Of a DNA stretch of 64,000 nucleotides, positions 1 to 9,584 are shown piece by piece; the stretch's first letter is position 1; each line of letters begins with the position of its first letter. The notes below the pieces were generated by a model that saw only the letters and a program-made list of their open reading frames with translations, did not search any database and had not been told where the DNA came from. Source of the DNA: an uncultured Flavobacteriaceae bacterium (GTDB lineage Bacteria > Bacteroidota > Bacteroidia > Flavobacteriales > Flavobacteriaceae); contig CALSMD010000006.1 in assembly GCA_943787365.1 (NCBI GenBank), positions 261,984 through 325,983 of the forward strand. Reading direction: 5' to 3'. Position numbers and translations under genes: made by a program.

Positions 1-1038
1 GAATGAACCATCTGCATTAAATACATAGGTGTCGTCAAATAAACATGCTCTTGTTGTGACATCATCTGTAGTGTTTGACCACCAAGATACATTATCCAAT
101 GCTGGACCTACTCCAAGCGCACCTGCTTCTGGTGCTAATCTCCAAGTTCCATCAAGTGCTGAAGGCGCTGGAGGTGCATCTTTTACAAGTTTGAACGACC
201 AGTGTCCTCCACCTGCAACCTCGATATCTAATTCTAAAGAGTTTCCATCTTCTGAAAGTGCTGCTATATACGTAATTGAATCTGCTGCATCAGCAGGACT
301 TGCTAATTCACCGCCATTGATCACTTTAGCCAAGCCTAAGTAAGCGCCTGCTCCATTAAGTGTAAGTGCAGCTCCGCTGTATTCGTAGGTCGCTGTAGCG
401 GTTCCATCATGTGGAGCCACTGGTGTACCACATTCTTCTCCTGCTGCACCTTGCCAAGCTTCAATCCAAGTATCTGCTCCTAGAACATTCTGAAACGAAC
501 CGTCTGCACCAAATATATATTCATCATCAAATAAACATGCTCTTGTTGTCAAATCGTCGGTTGTGTTTGACCACCAAGAAATATTGTCCAATTCTGGACC
601 TACTCCAAGTGCACCTGCTTCAGGCGCTAATCTCCATGTTCCTGTTAAAGCATCTCCAGTTGGTGGTGCTTCTACTATGGTTACTGTATGTTCTTTACTA
701 ATAGACACGTCTTGTTGTCCTGGAAAAGAGGCAGTAACTGTAATAGTATAAGTGGCTGTCTCATTTGGATAATTATGAATTACCATTGGACCGCTTGTTT
801 GATATACATCTGTGTCGTCATCGGCAGTTGCTCCAAAATCAACCGTATATACTACTCTGTTGTCACCTGGAACTGTTGAGGCAAGTACCCCTGTTCTATT
901 TCCGTCAGCGTTTAGAGTTGCAATTACAAAATCTAAACCTCCAATGGTGTTTGTCATATCGTCATCTTCATGACAAGAGATCGTCGTGCTTAATAAAAGC
1001 ACTAATATCAGATACATTCCGTTTTTTAATAATTTCAT
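1..1038 (-). CDS. SusE/SusF-like outer-membrane lipoprotein, 3' end beyond window
   Basis: The reading frame is open from an ATG at 1038 to the window edge (346 codons), so the C-terminus is missing. The N-terminus is a lipoprotein signal with a lipobox ending in Cys22, followed by acidic residues. A PKD/Ig-like region (about residues 30-125) leads into a domain starting GTWRLAPEAGALGVGP near residue 131; a second copy of this domain starts near residue 295. It lies 27 bp after susD and continues the susC-susD operon, which is the usual place for a surface glycan-binding lipoprotein. The family role is binding of glycan at the cell surface; the substrate is not readable from the sequence. Confidence 0.8.
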   Translation of the reverse strand, partial: MKLLKNGMYLILVLLLSTTISCHEDDDMTNTIGGLDFVIATLNADGNRTGVLASTVPGDNRVVYTVDFGATADDDTDVYQTSGPMVIHNYPNETATYTITVTASFPGQQDVSISKEHTVTIVEAPPTGDALTGTWRLAPEAGALGVGPELDNISWWSNTTDDLTTRACLFDDEYIFGADGSFQNVLGADTWIEAWQGAAGEECGTPVAPHDGTATATYEYSGAALTLNGAGAYLGLAKVINGGELASPADAADSITYIAALSEDGNSLELDIEVAGGGHWSFKLVKDAPPAPSALDGTWRLAPEAGALGVGPALDNVSWWSNTTDDVTTRACLFDDTYVFNADGSF

Positions 1039-1065
1039 TTTTTTAATTTTTTGAGTTAATAATTT

Positions 1066-2577
1066 TTAATATCCTTGGTTTTGTCCCCATCTACCTACTG
1101 CGTTCGCTAGTTCTAGCTCTACCAATGGAATTGGGAATACTTCATTTTTATTGGCTATAAATCCTGGAATTGCAGCCGCTGCTTGACCAGTTCTAACAAG
1201 GTCAAAGAAACGGTGTCCTTCTCCAGCTAGTTCTTTACGTCTTTCTAAATAAATAGCGTCCAGTATGTCACCTTCAGCTGCTGTATAGTCATGACTGTTG
1301 TCTCCGTAAGCTCTGAATCTGACGTCGTTTAGACGGTTTTCTGCATTGGCACCACCACTTTGGGCTTCTGCTTCTGCTGACATTAATAATACGTCTGCAT
1401 AACGAATAGAACGGTAGTTGTTTGCAAAGTTTAAAGGATCTGATCCTGCTCTATCATCGGCTTTACGAGGAATGTATTTTCTATTGAATAGTCCTGTATC
1501 GTCTCTTCCTTGAGAATAGGAGTCTTGCTGATCTCTTAAATCGTAAATCGTAACATCTCTTCTGGCGTCGTCCTCATCGTAGAGGTCGTATAATTCTTGT
1601 GATGGTAAGCAAAAGCCCCATCCTGTTACAAACTCTTGATTGTCATAAGGAGATCTTGGCCCACAAAATTTAGGAAAATAACTTCCTTCACTACAGATTA
1701 TACAATTCCAACCTGCTGGTTCTACTCCCGTATATTGGATTTCGAAAACAGATTCTGTACCATTTTCTGCACTGCTTTCGAATAGATTTTGATAATCTTC
1801 TTCCAGTTTTAAGCTGTATTGCTCACTGCCAATAACATCTGCAAATGCGGATGCAGCGTCAGCAAACTTGTCTGCGTCAAAAGTTCCGTGGTATAAATAG
1901 ACTTTACCTAATAGAGCTTGTGCAGCGCCTTTAGAAACTTTGTATACTTCACTTTGTTCTAATGGCAAATTAGGAATGGCTTCTTTTAAGTCTTCTTCAA
2001 TTAGACTGTAAACCGCAGAAATACTACCAACTCTGTTGATATCGTATTGCTCACCAATGATTGTGCGTTGATCTGCAATTCTATTGACTCCGCCACGCGT
2101 TTCTACCTTTAAAGGAATGTCTCCAAAATGCTTGGCTAACTCAAACGCATAATAGGCTCTTAAAAAGTATGCTTGTGCAATGATTTGCTCCCTCCCACTA
2201 AAATCTGTTTTGTCTTTAAATTCTAATAAGTAGTTTGCTCTGTTTAGACCTGCATACATTAAGTTCCAAATGTCTCTTAATTGATTGTTGTCAGAAGGTG
2301 TATGAATCATTTGATTCACATTTTGTAGGGTTGGCTGATCGTAATTAAAAGAATCTCCACCTGCAGCGTAATCATCAGAAGCGATAACACCAAGTAATAC
2401 ATTCCAAAAAGAGGATTGTAACATATCGTAAGCACCAATTAAAGCGCTTTCATATTCTTGCTCATTGTTAAAGTAGTTGTCCGCATCTGGTCCGACCGGT
2501 TCTACTTCAATATAATCGTCACATGCTGTAAAAAACACAAGTGAGAATACCATTACTGTTTTAAATATTTTTTTCAT
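1066..2577 (-). CDS. susD: SusD/RagB-family starch-binding-like lipoprotein
   Basis: A 503-residue protein with a lipoprotein signal peptide (Cys19 in FFTACDDY) and the SusD architecture: an N-terminal TPR-like helical part (YDMLQSSFWNVL, GLNRANYLLEF, AQAYFLRAYYAFELAKHFGDIPL) and the C-terminal RagB/SusD signature (YADVLLMSAEAEAQSGG, ERRKELAGEGHRFFDLVRTG). SusD proteins sit on the cell surface and form a lid on the SusC channel to capture glycans. It is 10 bp downstream of susC and 27 bp upstream of the next lipoprotein, so the three are one transcript. The length is normal for the family. Confidence 0.95.
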   Translation of the reverse strand: MKKIFKTVMVFSLVFFTACDDYIEVEPVGPDADNYFNNEQEYESALIGAYDMLQSSFWNVLLGVIASDDYAAGGDSFNYDQPTLQNVNQMIHTPSDNNQLRDIWNLMYAGLNRANYLLEFKDKTDFSGREQIIAQAYFLRAYYAFELAKHFGDIPLKVETRGGVNRIADQRTIIGEQYDINRVGSISAVYSLIEEDLKEAIPNLPLEQSEVYKVSKGAAQALLGKVYLYHGTFDADKFADAASAFADVIGSEQYSLKLEEDYQNLFESSAENGTESVFEIQYTGVEPAGWNCIICSEGSYFPKFCGPRSPYDNQEFVTGWGFCLPSQELYDLYDEDDARRDVTIYDLRDQQDSYSQGRDDTGLFNRKYIPRKADDRAGSDPLNFANNYRSIRYADVLLMSAEAEAQSGGANAENRLNDVRFRAYGDNSHDYTAAEGDILDAIYLERRKELAGEGHRFFDLVRTGQAAAAIPGFIANKNEVFPIPLVELELANAVGRWGQNQGY

Positions 2578-2587
2578 AGTATAATTA

Positions 2588-5500
2588 TTAAAAGTTTAAA
2601 TTAATACCTAAAAGGTATGAGCTTGCTACAGGGTAGAAGCCTTTATCGATACCAGAACCTATTGGGGCTCCGTTGCTTGCTGAAGGATCGTAACCTAAAT
2701 AATCTGTAAGGGTATATAGATTGTTTCCTGAAAGATAAATTCTGAATTTATCTAATCCGAGGCTGGATAATACTTTAGCATTGAAAGAATAGCCTATTTG
2801 AACGTTTTGTAAACGTAAGAACGATGCGTCTTCTACATAAAAATCTGAGAATAAATCAGTATTTACAGATGCACCAGCCACAGCTCTTGGCACTGTATTG
2901 CTTGTTCCTGTTCCTTGCCATCTGTCTAGCATATAGGTTCCTCTGTTGGCGTATAAATCTTTACGCTCGTAATCTCTTACCATGTCATTTCCGATAGAAG
3001 CAAATGCATTGGCACTGAAATCAATATTCTTATACGTAAAACCGATGTTAAAGCCCATCGTAATGTCCGCTAAAGGATCGCCAAGGTTTGTTCTATCATC
3101 TGGATCTATATAACCGTTGCCATTTGTATCTACGAATTTTAAATCTCCTGGTGCGACACCATCATGATATTGTCCATCTATGGCAGCTGCAGGAGCATTC
3201 GCGTTTAAAGCGTCAATTTCTGCTTGTGTTTGGTATATCCCGTTTGTTTGGTAGCCATAGAAATACCCCATTGGCATCCCTGCTTGCATTCGAGAGGTTG
3301 TTTGGCTAATACCAACTCCAAATTCTCCGCCATTTACAATTCCGTTTCCTCCGACATCAACAGACAAAACTTCGTTTTGTAGCGTTGTGAAATTAAACCC
3401 AACATTAAAATTAAAGTCTTCGCTAAGGTTGTCGTTGTAGTTGATGCTAAACTCTACTCCTTTGTTTTCAACCGAACCAGCATTGACGATTGGTAGGGCT
3501 GAACCTGGAGCTGCTGCTCCTAATAACCCAGAACCGTCTGGGGCAATGAGTAGATCTTCTGTTACTTTGGAATACATATCAGCAGAGATGGATAGTTTAT
3601 TGTTGAATAAAGAAGTATCAAAACCAAGGTTTTTAGATACTTGCTCTTCCCATTTAATGTTTGGGTTTCCAATCAGACCAATGGCAACACCATTTAGTAA
3701 GTCAGAAATTCCATTTGCATTTCCTGGATCGTAAGTTGCTTCTCCTGTTAAAAGAGAGGTATATCCAAACAATCGGATTTTATCATTTCCAATAACTCCG
3801 TAACTTGCTCTTACTTTTAAATTATTGATCCAAGAACTATCTTTTAAGAATTCCTCTTCAGAAACATTCCACCCCACAGATCCTGATGGGAAATATCCGT
3901 ATTTATTATTTGGTCCAAATGCAGATGAACCATCTCTTCTCATGACTGCTGAGAGTAAATATTTTTCTTTGTAGTTATACTGCACTCTTGTAAATATTGA
4001 TGAAAGATTTTTTTCAAAAACATTGTTACCAATGGCTATTTGAGAAGGAATAAAACGTGGGTTTATAACCTCCATGTCTGCAATAGTTTGGTCTGGATTG
4101 TTGGTTGCTATCGTAGTTGATCCTTGATAGCCATAAAACTCTCCTTCTTCATGCGAAAGAGAGGCTCCTAATAAAACAGTTAGATTGTGTTTTTCGTTAA
4201 ACGTATTTTCATACGTTATATAGTTATCCCAAATGTAATCGTCATAATCTGCACCATGGTCCACAACTTCATTTCCTGTTAAATTCGCACCTCTACTAGG
4301 TCCATAATTCACTTCAGGTCTAAAGATATCATCTCTTACATTGGCATGATTCATTTGATATTTAGAACTTACTGTGAATTTATCTAAGAACGTATAATCG
4401 ACTCCTAAGCTTGCACTTATTTTATCAACACGAGCCGTATTGTAAGAGTTTTCTACTTGTGCTAAAGGGTTGATAATTTCTATCTGTCTGATGTCTTCAA
4501 CTAAGGAATAGTTTCCGTCAGCATCCGTTGTTGCTAAGTTTGGATTGATATTGACTGCGTTGTATAAGACTGCTCCAATACCTCCTTCTGGGAGGTTGTT
4601 TTTTTCTGATACTGTATGCAGTGCTGTTGCTGTTAGTTTTAAATTATCTAAGATGTTGTATTGATAATTTAATCGTGCAGTGAGTCTGCTAAAATTAGAT
4701 TTTCCTAAACCTACAATACCGTCCTGATCTAAATAAGACACTCCAAAAGAGTAGGCTGATTTTTCTGTACCACCACTGGCACTCAAGTTCACATTTGATA
4801 TGATTGCAGTTTCAAAAACCTCATCTTGCCAATCCGTACCCGTTTGTGGGTACACATAAAACTCTGGGTTTAAAGGATCGTCAACGGCATCATTTACGTA
4901 AATCGCAAAATCTGTTGGGCTTAATAAGTCCAATTTTTTACTCGTCTGTTGAATCCCTGTGTAAGAATCAAATTGAAATTTTAGTTCAGCATTTTTTCTT
5001 CCTGATTTGGTTGTAATTAAGATGACCCCATTTGCGGCTTGAACCCCATAAATACCTGCGGTTGCATCTTTTAATACATTAATGCTTTTAATGTCGCCTG
5101 GGTTGATAGCAGATAAATCTCCTACTCTAATCCCGTCAACTAAAATTAAAGGTGCACTGTCTCCGTTTGTAGAGACTCCACGAATTCGAATGTTTGATCC
5201 GGCACCAGGCGAACCTGAACCAGAGGTTACATTGACACCCGCCACTTGGCCTTGTAAGGCTTGTTCAACTCTTACAGGATTTAGTTTCTCAATTGCTTTG
5301 GATCCTAAAACTGTAACAGCTCCTGTGACTTCCTTTTTCTTTTGTGTGCCATACCCAATCACAACAATTTCGTCTAGAGTTTCGTTGTCTTCATCTAGTG
5401 AAACATTCATGTTTGCCGATGCTGATAATTCTTTAGTTTGAAACCCTATGTAGGTGAAAACTAAAGTCGCATTTGGTTGAACGTTTGTGATGGTAAAATT

Positions 5501-5674
5501 TCCATCAAAATCAGATACAGCGCCATTGCTTGTATCCTTGACAATAACGTTAACTCCTATAAGAGGGAGCCCGTCAGCGCTTGATTTTACTGTCCCGCTT
5601 ACTGTTGTATTTTGAGCAGATGCTGTAAAAGCAAACGCCAAAGTCATCAGTACGGAATAAAATATTTTTCTCAT
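2588..5674 (-). CDS. susC: SusC/RagA-family TonB-linked outer-membrane transporter
   Basis: A 1028-residue TonB-dependent transporter. Order: signal peptide (cleavage after TASAQ), carboxypeptidase-regulatory-like domain (about 25-100, VSGTVKSSADGLPLIGVNV), TonB-box region, plug domain with the SusC signatures SAPLILVDGIRVGD and ATAGIYGVQAANGVILITT (about 175-230), then a long 22-strand barrel ending in an aromatic-rich strand (LLGINLNF). It imports oligosaccharides across the outer membrane using ExbBD-TonB energy, with SusD as partner. First gene of the operon; the preceding 233 bp hold two dyads that may be operators. No domain-1 (STN) extension is present, so it is not an obvious anti-sigma-coupled transducer; control by the adjacent HTH sensor is more likely. 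Confidence 0.96.
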   Translation of the reverse strand: MRKIFYSVLMTLAFAFTASAQNTTVSGTVKSSADGLPLIGVNVIVKDTSNGAVSDFDGNFTITNVQPNATLVFTYIGFQTKELSASANMNVSLDEDNETLDEIVVIGYGTQKKKEVTGAVTVLGSKAIEKLNPVRVEQALQGQVAGVNVTSGSGSPGAGSNIRIRGVSTNGDSAPLILVDGIRVGDLSAINPGDIKSINVLKDATAGIYGVQAANGVILITTKSGRKNAELKFQFDSYTGIQQTSKKLDLLSPTDFAIYVNDAVDDPLNPEFYVYPQTGTDWQDEVFETAIISNVNLSASGGTEKSAYSFGVSYLDQDGIVGLGKSNFSRLTARLNYQYNILDNLKLTATALHTVSEKNNLPEGGIGAVLYNAVNINPNLATTDADGNYSLVEDIRQIEIINPLAQVENSYNTARVDKISASLGVDYTFLDKFTVSSKYQMNHANVRDDIFRPEVNYGPSRGANLTGNEVVDHGADYDDYIWDNYITYENTFNEKHNLTVLLGASLSHEEGEFYGYQGSTTIATNNPDQTIADMEVINPRFIPSQIAIGNNVFEKNLSSIFTRVQYNYKEKYLLSAVMRRDGSSAFGPNNKYGYFPSGSVGWNVSEEEFLKDSSWINNLKVRASYGVIGNDKIRLFGYTSLLTGEATYDPGNANGISDLLNGVAIGLIGNPNIKWEEQVSKNLGFDTSLFNNKLSISADMYSKVTEDLLIAPDGSGLLGAAAPGSALPIVNAGSVENKGVEFSINYNDNLSEDFNFNVGFNFTTLQNEVLSVDVGGNGIVNGGEFGVGISQTTSRMQAGMPMGYFYGYQTNGIYQTQAEIDALNANAPAAAIDGQYHDGVAPGDLKFVDTNGNGYIDPDDRTNLGDPLADITMGFNIGFTYKNIDFSANAFASIGNDMVRDYERKDLYANRGTYMLDRWQGTGTSNTVPRAVAGASVNTDLFSDFYVEDASFLRLQNVQIGYSFNAKVLSSLGLDKFRIYLSGNNLYTLTDYLGYDPSASNGAPIGSGIDKGFYPVASSYLLGINLNF

Positions 5675-5822
5675 AAATATTGGTTTGTATTAGTTTTTTA
5701 TAAACTTACGATAACCAATTGCTAATTCCGTAAAATTAACCGCTACAAATAATATACAACTCAAAAAAAGTGTATGAAATTTATTGAAAAATTACTTTTA
5801 TAGGTTGTAATTGATGATTTTG

Positions 5823-5904
5823 AAATCTATAATAGATTTAAGAATACAACAAAAACTACATTGTTGTAGGGGGTATGTATAGGTAAAAAAGAGAGTTGTA
5901 GGGG
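5823..5904. promoter_or_regulatory. dyad symmetries upstream of susC
   Basis: Two inverted repeats lie between the regulator stop and susC: AAATCTA-N3-TAGATTT at 5823-5839, and CTACA-N4-TGTAG at 5856-5869. The sequence GTTGTAGGGG occurs twice (5863 and 5895). The position fits an operator for the adjacent HTH regulator, but binding is inferred; no close match to the -33/-7 consensus was seen here. Confidence 0.35.
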
Positions 5905-5907
5905 TTG

Positions 5908-8712
5908 TTATATTTCTAAAATATAATTTGTTAAGCTAGATTCGTGTGGTAAATCCATTTTTTTTCGCAATCTGTATCGTTTAACTTCAACACTTCGCGG
6001 AGAGATATTTAGTAGTGGCGCTATCTCTTTGGAGGATAGGTTTAGACGCAGATAAGCACACAAACGAAGGTCGTTAGGGGTGAGTACTGGATGTTTTTCT
6101 TTAATAAGTTTGAGGAAGTCTTTATCGGCATTATTAAACGCTTCTTCAAATAGTTTCCAATCATCTGTATTGTTTAAATTCTTGTCGATAATTCGAATCA
6201 CTTTTTTAATGTCCTGTTGATTATCTTTCTCTTTCAGCTCAGTTTTGATACTGTTTAAGAACTCATTCTTTTTAATCAAACTCATTGTAGAAACGGCTAG
6301 TTCTCTGTTTTTACTTTCAATATCGAGTTTTAGTTTCTCATTTGCTAACTGCATGAATTTTTGAGAGGTTTCAAGCTCTTTGAGTGCGAGTTGTTCCTGA
6401 GATTTTTGAAGAAGAAGTTGTTGTTGTTTTCTGTAATAACTTCTGTATAGGTTATGAATTAGAATCCACAAAACGATAAAGATAATTACATAGATTGTTA
6501 TTACCGTATTTGAAAGGTACCAAGGCCGATCAATTACAAAGGAGTAGGAGGCGGCATTGAGTGTTTCGGAGTTGCCTATTTTGCCTTTAACTTTAAATTC
6601 ATAGCTTCCATAAGGAAGGTTTTCAAATACTTGATATGAATCCGATTGCCAATCAGACCAGGAGTCGGACCATCCTATTAATTTGTAAGAATATTTTTTA
6701 CTAACAATGTTGTCGTAGTGTGGAATACTGTAGTTTATATAAATATTGTTACTTTCAGAATCTAGCATTATTGGGTTTGTAGAATCGAGTTGGAATTTAT
6801 CTTCATTAATTTTACTAGCCTGAACAGAATTTATTTTTAAATTATAAAGATGATTCGGTTTTGGAGTATCTGAGTTGAAAATAAAATAACCATAGGCAGA
6901 TCCTAAAAGGTATTCATTTGTGCCAATTTTTGTAAGGTTTTCAAAACCAGAGACAACTTTTTTAAAGTTTGATATTGCAACTGGAATTATTTCAACTTTT
7001 GGTGTTTGTGTTACGCTCCCCGCACTAATTATTAAGATATTATCATCGGCAAAGCACCACTTAAGACCTTCAGAGTCCTTGACATCCATAATGGTTGTTC
7101 GTGTTGAAAAACCCTTTAAAACTTCTTTGAAAGGTTTTGATTCTGCAAATGATTTATCTGTATAGTTAAATTTATAAACGTCTTCAGAGGATGTGTAGTA
7201 ATAGTTTTTAGAGAATTTAATGAAGTTTGAGCCATTCCCCTCGGTCATCGGCGTCTTGATTGAAACTTTCGAAACTACTGTTAAATCACTGTTTAAGGTG
7301 AGTTCATATAAGCCTCTTAATTCATGGTTAACGTATATATGTTTTCCTATGTATTGATAAAAACGACTTGATATATCAAACCCTTTAATTTTGTTTTTAA
7401 AACGCCACTTCCCTTGTTTCTTCTCCAAAAGACTTAATCCGTTATAATTTCCTTGTAATATGATATTTGGATTCTCTTTTAGAGGTTTAAAGTCCCATGA
7501 ACCAAGCGATTGATTTATACTGTACTGTAATTTTTTATTTTTAATTAGTAAGGTTCCGCGATCGTGTCCACAAAAAATCTGGTTATCAATGACTTTAAGG
7601 TTCCACACCTGACCATTTGTGCCTTCAATAAAATTAAAGTCAGACTTTGTATCTCTACGTTTATAAAACAGTCCTTGGTTAGTGCCTAGGTACAAATGAT
7701 CTTCGAATAATACAGAAGTATAAACTGTTCCAATGGCACCTTTTGTATCATTATAAACAACAAATTGAGAGGAAAGATTTATGTGGCTGATCCCAATATC
7801 GAGTCCTAACCATAAGTTATTTTGATAATCTTCAAAAACCGATAATACCGTATTATTACTGAGGCCTTTCTCAAAATTAAGGTCGTATTTAAGTATGCCT
7901 TGTGGGTCTAAATGATAAAGTCCATTTGACACAGTTCCAATCACAATACTGTTGTCACTTAACTTGGTAGCACTATAAATTGTAAGTGAATTCAAATTTA
8001 CTTTAGGATCTATTATCCATGGTGTTAGTTTCTTGTTTTTCAAGAAATAAAAACCATTAGATGCTGTCATTACTAGGAGTTGATCTTTATGTTCAATTAA
8101 GCCAGCAATATTACCAGATTTCAACCTTGGGTCATCGCTAACAAGCTCTACAGTCCCGTCAAGTATTTTGTATATTCCTTTGTTTAACTGGTTGAAAAAT
8201 AATACGCCTTCCACCTCAAATATATTTGAGATGACATAATCGGATTCTATAAACGTTGTTTCTTTTGTTAGTTCATTAACTAAATAAATTCTAGAAAGAG
8301 ATTGAAATATTAACCAATTATCTAGTTTAATAATATCCCAAAACTGTTCGTCTTCGGCAAGTTCAATCTCAAACTGATCTACTAAAGAGGTGTACTCTAA
8401 GATGCTTTTATTATTTCGTTTCCAGACTCCAAAATCCATGTAACTTCCTGTGTAAATTAGGTCGCCAATTGCCTTTACAGATCTTACAATAGAATTATCT
8501 GGCACGGGATAACTGTTCCAATTCATGCCATCATACTCCAATAATCCAGAATTATTGGCAAAATACATGGTTTGATCAGAGGTCTGAGAAATACTCCAGT
8601 TTTGATTTTGAGCACCATAGGCGTCTGGATTATAGGCCATTACAGGGGGATGCTCTTGAGCAGAGATCACGAAAGTGACTAATAAAACTAAAATATACTT
8701 AATAATCCTCAT
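5908..8712 (-). CDS. Y_Y_Y-domain membrane sensor with LuxR-type HTH (PUL regulator)
   Basis: A 934-residue one-component sensor-regulator. Signal peptide (about 1-18), periplasmic two-beta-propeller region (about 20-640) with repeated motifs such as NNTVLSVFEDYQNNLWLGL, a Y_Y_Y domain (about 660-735, YSYKLIGWSDSWSDW), one transmembrane helix (about 745-765), a coiled coil (about 770-850) and a C-terminal LuxR-type helix-turn-helix (about 877-930, LSSKEIAPLLNISPRSVEVKR). It has no histidine-kinase or receiver domain, unlike the hybrid two-component systems of many Bacteroides PULs. It would sense a glycan breakdown product in the periplasm and act on DNA from the membrane. It is on the same strand immediately upstream of susC, which supports local control of the PUL. 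Confidence 0.88.
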   Translation of the reverse strand: MRIIKYILVLLVTFVISAQEHPPVMAYNPDAYGAQNQNWSISQTSDQTMYFANNSGLLEYDGMNWNSYPVPDNSIVRSVKAIGDLIYTGSYMDFGVWKRNNKSILEYTSLVDQFEIELAEDEQFWDIIKLDNWLIFQSLSRIYLVNELTKETTFIESDYVISNIFEVEGVLFFNQLNKGIYKILDGTVELVSDDPRLKSGNIAGLIEHKDQLLVMTASNGFYFLKNKKLTPWIIDPKVNLNSLTIYSATKLSDNSIVIGTVSNGLYHLDPQGILKYDLNFEKGLSNNTVLSVFEDYQNNLWLGLDIGISHINLSSQFVVYNDTKGAIGTVYTSVLFEDHLYLGTNQGLFYKRRDTKSDFNFIEGTNGQVWNLKVIDNQIFCGHDRGTLLIKNKKLQYSINQSLGSWDFKPLKENPNIILQGNYNGLSLLEKKQGKWRFKNKIKGFDISSRFYQYIGKHIYVNHELRGLYELTLNSDLTVVSKVSIKTPMTEGNGSNFIKFSKNYYYTSSEDVYKFNYTDKSFAESKPFKEVLKGFSTRTTIMDVKDSEGLKWCFADDNILIISAGSVTQTPKVEIIPVAISNFKKVVSGFENLTKIGTNEYLLGSAYGYFIFNSDTPKPNHLYNLKINSVQASKINEDKFQLDSTNPIMLDSESNNIYINYSIPHYDNIVSKKYSYKLIGWSDSWSDWQSDSYQVFENLPYGSYEFKVKGKIGNSETLNAASYSFVIDRPWYLSNTVITIYVIIFIVLWILIHNLYRSYYRKQQQLLLQKSQEQLALKELETSQKFMQLANEKLKLDIESKNRELAVSTMSLIKKNEFLNSIKTELKEKDNQQDIKKVIRIIDKNLNNTDDWKLFEEAFNNADKDFLKLIKEKHPVLTPNDLRLCAYLRLNLSSKEIAPLLNISPRSVEVKRYRLRKKMDLPHESSLTNYILEI

Positions 8713-8815
8713 AGTAAAAAGAAAGGCCCAAGATAATGAAAATTTGAAGTTTGAGCTAATCGAAAGGATGGATAACTATTAGGGCTGGATATATAGAGTG
8801 TTTCGAAAATAAAAA

Positions 8816-9112
8816 TTACCTGATATTTAAAAAGGAAACTAAATCTTCTTTTCTTCGTTTAGCAACGGGCAATATAATATCTCCTAAAAGTTGACAGTTG
8901 CTTCCATCTGAATTATTGATATTAATAATATACTTAAGGTTTATTAAGTACTTTTTATGGATTCTGAAAAAAAACTTTGGAGCTAAAATCTTGTCATATT
9001 CTCCTATGTTTTTAGAGACAAAGAAGGTTGAATTATCAGTAAGGTGAATTATTGTGTATCTTCCATCTGATTCAAAATATAAGATATTGTCTATTTTAAT
9101 GAAGTCTATTTT
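8816..9112 (-). pseudogene. LytTR DNA-binding domain remnant
   Basis: Reading the minus strand from 9112 gives about 98 residues that match a LytTR domain: IDFIKIDNILYFESDGRYT, then FFRIHKKYLINLKYI and a C-terminal LLGDIILPVAKRRK, with a TAA at 8818-8816. There is no start codon and no receiver domain. Its 5' end runs into an A9 tract (complement of 9109-9117) where it meets the OmpA-like fragment in a different frame. LytTR domains bind DNA in response regulators; this copy lacks the rest of the protein and is probably dead, unless slippage in the A9 tract joins the two frames. Confidence 0.75.
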
Positions 9113-9360
9113 TTTTTGTGGAAGGAATTACTGAACCTATACTCAAGTTCAATATTATAGTTTTCCGAGAATGCCATTTCATCAAAACTGCCTAAGAATT
9201 CAAAAGGATTCTCCTCCCCTGAACTGTCAACTAAATTTAGTCCTAATTTTAAAATTAGTCCTTTGTGAGTGTCATTTATTGAATGTGTTGATGTTCGATC
9301 TTGAGCTTGCATTGACACAAGCCCTCCAATAAAAAATAAAAATAGTGTAAATTTTTTCAT
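9106..9360 (-). pseudogene. OmpA-like protein N-terminal fragment
   Basis: The 84 residues from ATG 9360 start with a signal peptide (MKKFTLFLFFIGGLVSMQAQ) and a first beta-barrel stretch (LILKLGLNLVDSSGEE, MAFSENYNIELEYRFSNSF) typical of flavobacterial OmpA-type porins. It ends at TAG 9106 directly after an A9 run, and LytTR coding sequence continues in the +1 frame. A full barrel plus OmpA C-terminal domain would need several hundred residues. The simplest reading is a deletion that joined the front of an OmpA gene to the back of a LytTR regulator gene. An upstream ATG at 9393 is possible but would precede the clear signal peptide. Confidence 0.65.
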
Positions 9361-9469
9361 TCGAATTTGAGGTTTAATTAGCATTAGAAGCACTTTAAAT
9401 TTAATTAGGATAAAGTGTTTTCATTTCATGTATTTATCAACAAAGAAAGGTAGCTTAGAGGTAATACAC

Positions 9470-9529
9470 TAGCTCAATGTAACGAAAGGCTAATTGATGT
9501 AATAAAAGGCTTGTTGACGTAATAAACGG
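9470..9529. repeat. three tandem 20-bp repeats
   Basis: Three consecutive units of exactly 20 bp (9470-9489, 9490-9509, 9510-9529) share the core TTGAtGTAAtaAAaGG. LytTR-family regulators typically bind imperfect direct repeats about two helical turns apart, so this could be the operator of the lost LytTR system. It sits 110 bp before the OmpA-like fragment and 55 bp before the alkane-monooxygenase gene. Confidence 0.55.
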
Positions 9530-9584
9530 TCAAGTCAGCTTGTGGAAAAATAGCTTTTAATTTATTTTTTTTTACCTTTAGGAT

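Noticed and set aside
29-1046. Several plus-strand ORFs at the window start
   Set aside because: They are antisense to the continuous minus-strand lipoprotein frame that has a signal peptide and domain repeats.
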